NCBI RefSeq assembly: GCF_000429905.1
Contig: NZ_KE386982.1
Span: forward strand, 1 to 64,000
Source of the DNA: Desulfatibacillum aliphaticivorans DSM 15576
Lineage (GTDB): Bacteria > Desulfobacterota > Desulfobacteria > Desulfobacterales > Desulfatibacillaceae
Length of the DNA: 64,000 nucleotides
Reading direction: 5' to 3'
In this document: positions 60,690 through 64,000 of the stretch, one piece after another
How the letters are laid out: each line of letters opens with the position of its first letter
Numbering within the stretch: the first letter of the stretch is position 1
Program-made: the position numbers and the translations under genes
The notes under the pieces: model-generated
What the model saw: only the letters and a program-made list of their open reading frames with translations
Database searches by the model: none
What the model was told of the DNA's origin: nothing

Positions 60690-62451
60690 CATCCCGCCAG
60701 GACTCCTGATCGTCTGCGGAGCGCTCCTGGTTCCCTTTCTCAGAGGGGGAGTCCGGAAGGCATGGGTGTTGATCCTGCCTTTGACGGCGCTGGCCATCGC
60801 CGCCACCGCCCCGGAGGGCGCCCGGTGGACCGTCGACTTTCTGGGGCAGAAGCTGGTCCTGTTTCACATGGACCGTTTGTCCCGGGTTTTTGGAATCATT
60901 TTCTCCCTGATCACGGTTATCGGTTTCGTTTTTGCGCTAAAAGTCGAAGACTCACTCCAGCATGCCGCAGCCCTGGTGTATGCGGGAAGCGCCCTGGGCG
61001 TGACCTTCGCCGGGGATTTTCTTTCCCTTTACGTGTACTGGGAATTCATGGCCGTGGCCTCCACCTTTCTGGTGCTGGCGCGGCGAACCCCGGAAGCCCG
61101 GGCGGCCGCGTTTCGCTATATTCTGGTGCACCTGGCCGGGGGATTGGTTTTACTGGCGGGAATCGTCCTCTGGTATTACGAAACCGGAAGCCTGGCCGTC
61201 GGGCATATCGGCCTTAACGGATCGGCTTCCTGGCTGATCTTCCTGGGAATCGCCGTGAATGCGGCCATACCGCCCCTGCATCCGTGGTTAAAGGACGCCT
61301 ATCCCCAAAGCACGGCAACGGGAGCGGTCTTCCTTTCCGCATTCACCACCAAAAGCGCCGTCTATTTGATGGCCCGCACCTTTGCAGGAACCGAATTGCT
61401 CATCTGGCTGGGCGCGATCATGACGTTCGTCCCCATCTTCTACGCGGTCCTGGAAAACGACATCCGAAGCGTTTTGTCATACAGCCTGATCAACCAGGTC
61501 GGGTTCATGATGTGCGGCGTGGGGATCGGCACGGAACTGGCCATCAACGGAACCGTGGCCCACGCCTTTTGCCATATTTTATACAAGGCGCTGTTGTTCA
61601 TGGCCGCCGGAAGCGTGCTCCACGTCACCGGACGCATCCGATGCACGGACCTGGGAGGGCTATACAAATCCATGCCGCTCACCTGCCTCTTTTGCATTGT
61701 GGGAGCGGCGTCCATATCCGCCTTTCCGTTGTTTTCCGGGTTTGTCAGCAAGTCCATGATCGTCTCCGCCGCCGGATACGGACATCTATCCGTGATTTGG
61801 CTCATGCTTCAATTCGCCTCGGCGGGCGTGTTTCATCATGCAGGCATCAAGGTGCCATTTTTTATGTTTTTTTCCCACGACCAGGGGATTAAGGCCAAGG
61901 AGCCTCCATTGAATATGCTTCTGGCCATGGGAACGGCCGCCTTTTTGTGCATTGCGGTGGGCGTGTATCCCAAGCCCTTGTACGCCATTCTGCCTTTTCC
62001 CGTGGACTATGTCCCGTACACGGCGGCCCACGTGGTCGGGCAATTGCAACTCCTGTTATTCGGCGCCCTGGCCTTCGCCCTGCTCATGCTGTCCGGCGTG
62101 TACCCCCCGGAAATCAGGGCGATTAACCTGGATACGGACTGGTTCTACCGCAAAGGCTTCCGCGTTGCGGACAAGGCTTTGGGAACCGTTTTGAACGGAG
62201 TCAATAAAGCCGCGGCCGGGCTTTTCTTCGGAGTTATTCCCGGAGCCGCGGCGCGATTTTCATCAAACGCCCCGGTGCGTATTGCCGGCGCGCCATTGGC
62301 CGGGCTGTTTTGGCTGTTGGGATGCAGGGGCCAATACCTGAAATTCAGGATGGATTTTTTGCGGAAATCCTTTGAAAAGGAGTCCCTGCCCGTGGGATGG
62401 GCGGCCGCGGCCGTCGCCGTGATGTTCGTGCTTCTATATGTTTGGAATTAA
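60679..62451 (+). CDS. MrpD/MbhH-like subunit 3 with long C-terminal extension
   Basis: 590 residues, start ATG 60679 within the previous gene. Features: YVYWEFMAVASTFLVLARRTPEARAAAFRYILVHLAGG, AVNAAIPPLHPWLKDAYPQSTATGAVFLSAFTTKSAVYLMAR and VLSYSLINQVGFMMCGVG. The helix before PPLHPW has Asn where the other two subunits have Lys (LKAALFP, AKAALMP), as in MbhH-type proteins. The last 120 residues form extra helices. It completes the operon. Confidence 0.88.
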   Translation: MIPDIPPGLLIVCGALLVPFLRGGVRKAWVLILPLTALAIAATAPEGARWTVDFLGQKLVLFHMDRLSRVFGIIFSLITVIGFVFALKVEDSLQHAAALVYAGSALGVTFAGDFLSLYVYWEFMAVASTFLVLARRTPEARAAAFRYILVHLAGGLVLLAGIVLWYYETGSLAVGHIGLNGSASWLIFLGIAVNAAIPPLHPWLKDAYPQSTATGAVFLSAFTTKSAVYLMARTFAGTELLIWLGAIMTFVPIFYAVLENDIRSVLSYSLINQVGFMMCGVGIGTELAINGTVAHAFCHILYKALLFMAAGSVLHVTGRIRCTDLGGLYKSMPLTCLFCIVGAASISAFPLFSGFVSKSMIVSAAGYGHLSVIWLMLQFASAGVFHHAGIKVPFFMFFSHDQGIKAKEPPLNMLLAMGTAAFLCIAVGVYPKPLYAILPFPVDYVPYTAAHVVGQLQLLLFGALAFALLMLSGVYPPEIRAINLDTDWFYRKGFRVADKALGTVLNGVNKAAAGLFFGVIPGAAARFSSNAPVRIAGAPLAGLFWLLGCRGQYLKFRMDFLRKSFEKESLPVGWAAAAVAVMFVLLYVWN

Positions 62452-62480
62452 TCCCCTATGCGGTGAACGGACGGGGGATT
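62450..62480 (+). terminator. Weak terminator after the Mrp operon
   Basis: AATCCCC and GGGGATT pair, starting in the stop codon; the tail is TTCGGG, so efficiency is doubtful. Confidence 0.35.
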
Positions 62481-62593
62481 TCGGGTGCATGAACTTATCT
62501 CTCAGGCAGTCATGTAATTTTATTTCCAGAACGAGAGATAAACATCGCGTCCCCCTGAAATCTGTAATGAATCGAAAAACCCGGAGGCGTACT

Positions 62594-63082
62594 ATGCCGT
62601 CACTGGCCCAAATGAAAAATATCCGCATGATGTCTATTTTGTCCGACGACATGTTGAATCGAATTCTTCCCTTGATTACGGAGGAAAGCTACGCCGCCGA
62701 GCAGGAAATATTTTGCGAGGGCGACCCTGCGGACGCCGTTTATGTGCTTGTGAAGGGCAAGGCCCTGTTGAACAAGTCCGCTTCCAACTCCGTGTGCGTT
62801 GCCGTTTCGGCCGTAGATCCGGGCGACGCCTTTGGCTGGAGCGCCATCTTGGGGCGTTGCATATACAGCGCCACGGCCACGTGCGTGGAGGAAAGTCTGC
62901 TTTGGAGGATGCCGGGTAAGGCGCTTTTGGATCTGTTGAACGAGGATCCCGTCATGGGACACAAGGTTATGGAGTTTTTAGCGCAAACCCTGAACGAACG
63001 CCTGGAAAAGCGCACCACCCAACTTTTTAAAACCCTGCTGGAACATATCGAAATGGTCTGCGGCCTGGAAGGAGCTAATTGA
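62594..63082 (+). CDS. Cyclic-nucleotide-binding-domain (Crp-like sensor) protein
   Basis: 162 residues from the ATG at 62594 (GGAGG upstream; the frame from 62438 is rejected). The cNBD beta-roll is visible: EESYAAEQEIFCEGDPADAVYVLVKGKALL, VDPGDAFGWSAILG, RCIYSATATCVEESLLWRMPG. There is no DNA-binding helix, so it senses a ligand without binding DNA itself. A C-terminal helix (LEKRTTQLFKTLLEHIEMV) may bind a partner. Located 140 bases after the Mrp operon, possibly as its regulator (inference). Confidence 0.85.
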   Translation: MPSLAQMKNIRMMSILSDDMLNRILPLITEESYAAEQEIFCEGDPADAVYVLVKGKALLNKSASNSVCVAVSAVDPGDAFGWSAILGRCIYSATATCVEESLLWRMPGKALLDLLNEDPVMGHKVMEFLAQTLNERLEKRTTQLFKTLLEHIEMVCGLEGAN

Positions 63083-63172
63083 TTTTGCGGCAACCGATGA
63101 CGTTAAACCGATAAACGGGATGCCAAGCCTTTATTGATTAGCGACTTCCGCAAAACTCATTGTAACAAAAAA

Positions 63173-63210
63173 GGTCCCATCGAACGCCCATGTCGCATTC
63201 GCACGGGACC
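63173..63210 (-). terminator. Terminator on the minus strand after the tRNA-like 3' end
   Basis: GGTCCC/GGGACC stem; on the minus strand the hairpin is followed by TTTTTTGTTACA. Confidence 0.55.
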
Positions 63211-63220
63211 ATGAGAAGAG

Positions 63221-63250
63221 GAGGGGGCGGGACGAGAATCGAACTCGTAC
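63221..63250 (-). other. tRNA/tmRNA-like 3' end, possible attachment site
   Basis: On the minus strand ACGAG-TTCGATT-CTCGT (63232-63248) is a perfect T-arm, followed by CCCGCCCCC like a 3' acceptor strand and then, 10 bases on, the terminator at 63173-63210. The 5' half of a tRNA is not recognisable to the right. The pattern fits the 3' remnant left when an element integrates in a tRNA or tmRNA gene. The rest of 63083-63476 shows no gene, only an AT-rich tract with a TTGGCGGCACAATTTGG-type stretch. Confidence 0.4.
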
Positions 63251-63476
63251 ACTGCGCAGCATCGAGGGGTTTTTGAGTTCGAAAAATCTGGAACAAGAAT
63301 ATTTAATTTCTTAACTATTTGAAATAATTGCCCATTTGAATGGGTCCTTTTGGCTTTGTTAGACATTTTTAGAACTTTTTTGAGCTTGGCGGCACAATTT
63401 GGGCGCAATTTTGCCAATAGATGAGCAAAAAGCAGAAAAGGAAAAATGGAAGCGTTCAGGGGGGATTTAGCCCAGA

Positions 63477-63764
63477 TTGGCGATCCTGGCACGGTCGCTC
63501 GGCCGGCCATTGAGGAAATCGGAAGTAATTTGGACGAGCCTGGGAACCCTCAGGACGGACCGGATAAAGTCCCGGGCCGTTTCCCTGGACTCCCTGCACA
63601 CGCCGGAAAGTTGGGCGACCAGGGCGGAGAACCGGGGGCCGCAGCCGGTCTTGCTTTCCTCTGAAGAGCCGGAAATCAAAGAAGAACCGGAAGCAGAGGA
63701 AGCTGAGGAAGCTGAGGAAGCGGAAAAATCCGAAGCTCCGGAAGAAGAACAGAAAGAGGAATAG
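63477..63764 (+). CDS. Doubtful ORF with acidic C-terminal repeat
   Basis: 95 codons from a TTG without a good ribosome site. The first 60 residues are basic (LARSLGRPLRKSE, LRTDRIKSRAVS), and the end is Glu-rich (EEAEEAEEAEKSEAPEEE). An opposite-strand frame of 174 codons covers the same bases, and a frame from ATG 63446 also exists; which, if any, is used cannot be decided from sequence alone. It may be a remnant of a mobile element. Confidence 0.2.
   Translation: MAILARSLGRPLRKSEVIWTSLGTLRTDRIKSRAVSLDSLHTPESWATRAENRGPQPVLLSSEEPEIKEEPEAEEAEEAEEAEKSEAPEEEQKEE
63696..63722. repeat. Three tandem 9-bp units (GAGGAAGCT)
   Basis: GAGGAAGCT, GAGGAAGCT and GAGGAAGCG follow each other directly, encoding EEA in the plus frame. 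Confidence 0.8.
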
Positions 63765-64000
63765 GCCGCCCCTAACCGGCCTGATTCAATAGGAAATTCA
63801 ACGGCGACGGGCGTGTTGGAATTTCCCAACCCCCTTTGCCGTTTTTTCGTAGTTGCGGGGTTTCCCCGCGCTGTAGTTGTGGGCCCCCCGCCCGTAGCCG
63901 CGCGGTCCCCGCGCTCAAAAACAGGGCTCGCCCGGCATTTTTTTTGGGGTGGCCCAGGCAGCGTGGTTTGCTGCCTGGGTTGCGTTAGCAACAGAAGGTG
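63765..64000. other. Repeat-rich tail, no gene
   Basis: It contains GGAAATTCAAC/GTTGGAATTTCC hairpin arms (about 63790-63829), GCGGGGTTTCCCCGC (63854-63870 region) and the hairpin repeat at 63949-63983. No ORF supported. Confidence 0.5.
63949..63983. repeat. CCCAGGCAGC...GCTGCCTGGG hairpin repeat, inverted copy of 8052-8088
   Basis: Perfect 10-bp stem CCCAGGCAGC (63953-63962) with GCTGCCTGGG (63970-63979). The reverse complement matches 8052-8088 except for a few bases. Confidence 0.65.

Noticed and set aside
63467..63991. A 174-codon minus-strand frame at the right end (Ser-rich)
   Set aside because: Ser-rich repeats are the antisense of the Glu-rich tandem repeat; no ribosome site or known motif. 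Neither strand is convincing here.

Overview
The window looks like a chromosomal stretch of a strictly anaerobic, sulfate-reducing Desulfobacterota (deltaproteobacterium), most like Desulfatibacillum and relatives. The basis is a GC-rich genome, many acyl-CoA enzymes, 2-hydroxyacyl-CoA dehydratase/benzoyl-CoA-reductase-type proteins with ASKHA activases, corrinoid methyltransferases with a RACE-type activator, an Mrp/Mbh-type cation antiporter, and the short intergenic repeats usual in this group. The genus is an inference; no rRNA is present.

Layout. 1-8.2 kb: a transposase fragment at the edge, repeats, then loosely connected metabolic genes (alkyl-sulfatase-like hydrolase, sterol-desaturase-like protein, DUF166, SDR, methyltransferase, Asp/Glu racemase). 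8.2-15.5 kb: a leftward set with a DUF169-dephospho-CoA kinase fusion, a PHP protein, DUF2889 proteins, two acyl-CoA synthetases and a TetR regulator. Three copies of one palindrome mark the probable TetR operators. 15.7-18.5 kb: accessory genes, namely an ATPase/TOPRIM pair that resembles anti-phage systems and an XRE/DUF2975 pair. 18.7-24.4 kb: an HD-GYP response regulator, a J-domain protein, an O-antigen-ligase/TPR protein, a cupin and a Cys-rich HTH regulator.

24.6-33.7 kb is the most striking metabolic block: a GMC oxidoreductase, TetR, a 496-residue protein of unknown family, three HgdB/BcrBC-type subunits and two ASKHA activases, all one way and tightly packed, closed by a strong terminator. 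It probably encodes an ATP-driven radical dehydratase or reductase acting on an unknown CoA thioester. A MerR gene follows, then a branched-chain-amino-acid-type ABC transporter (35.2-40.1 kb) whose livM is interrupted by an in-frame TAG, and an iron-sulfur protein. At 41.7 kb sits a lower-GC gene for a beta-propeller joined to a papain-like peptidase.

44.2-52.8 kb is a corrinoid methyl-transfer regulon: DUF2284, an outer-membrane MetA-type channel, a URO-D-family methyltransferase, two corrinoid proteins, a methyltetrahydrofolate methyltransferase, a RACE activator, a GntR/HutC regulator and DUF1638. The likely job is demethylation of a methylated substrate, with the methyl group passed to tetrahydrofolate. 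Two cytidylate-kinase-like paralogues follow.

54.6-62.5 kb is an eleven-gene Mrp-type antiporter operon with three MrpD-like subunits, no full-length MrpA, two tiny membrane proteins and a probable ATT start codon. A cNMP-binding-domain gene follows. The last kilobase holds a tRNA/tmRNA-like 3' end with its terminator, a possible integration junction, then low-confidence and repeat-rich sequence. No CRISPR array, rRNA or complete tRNA was seen.
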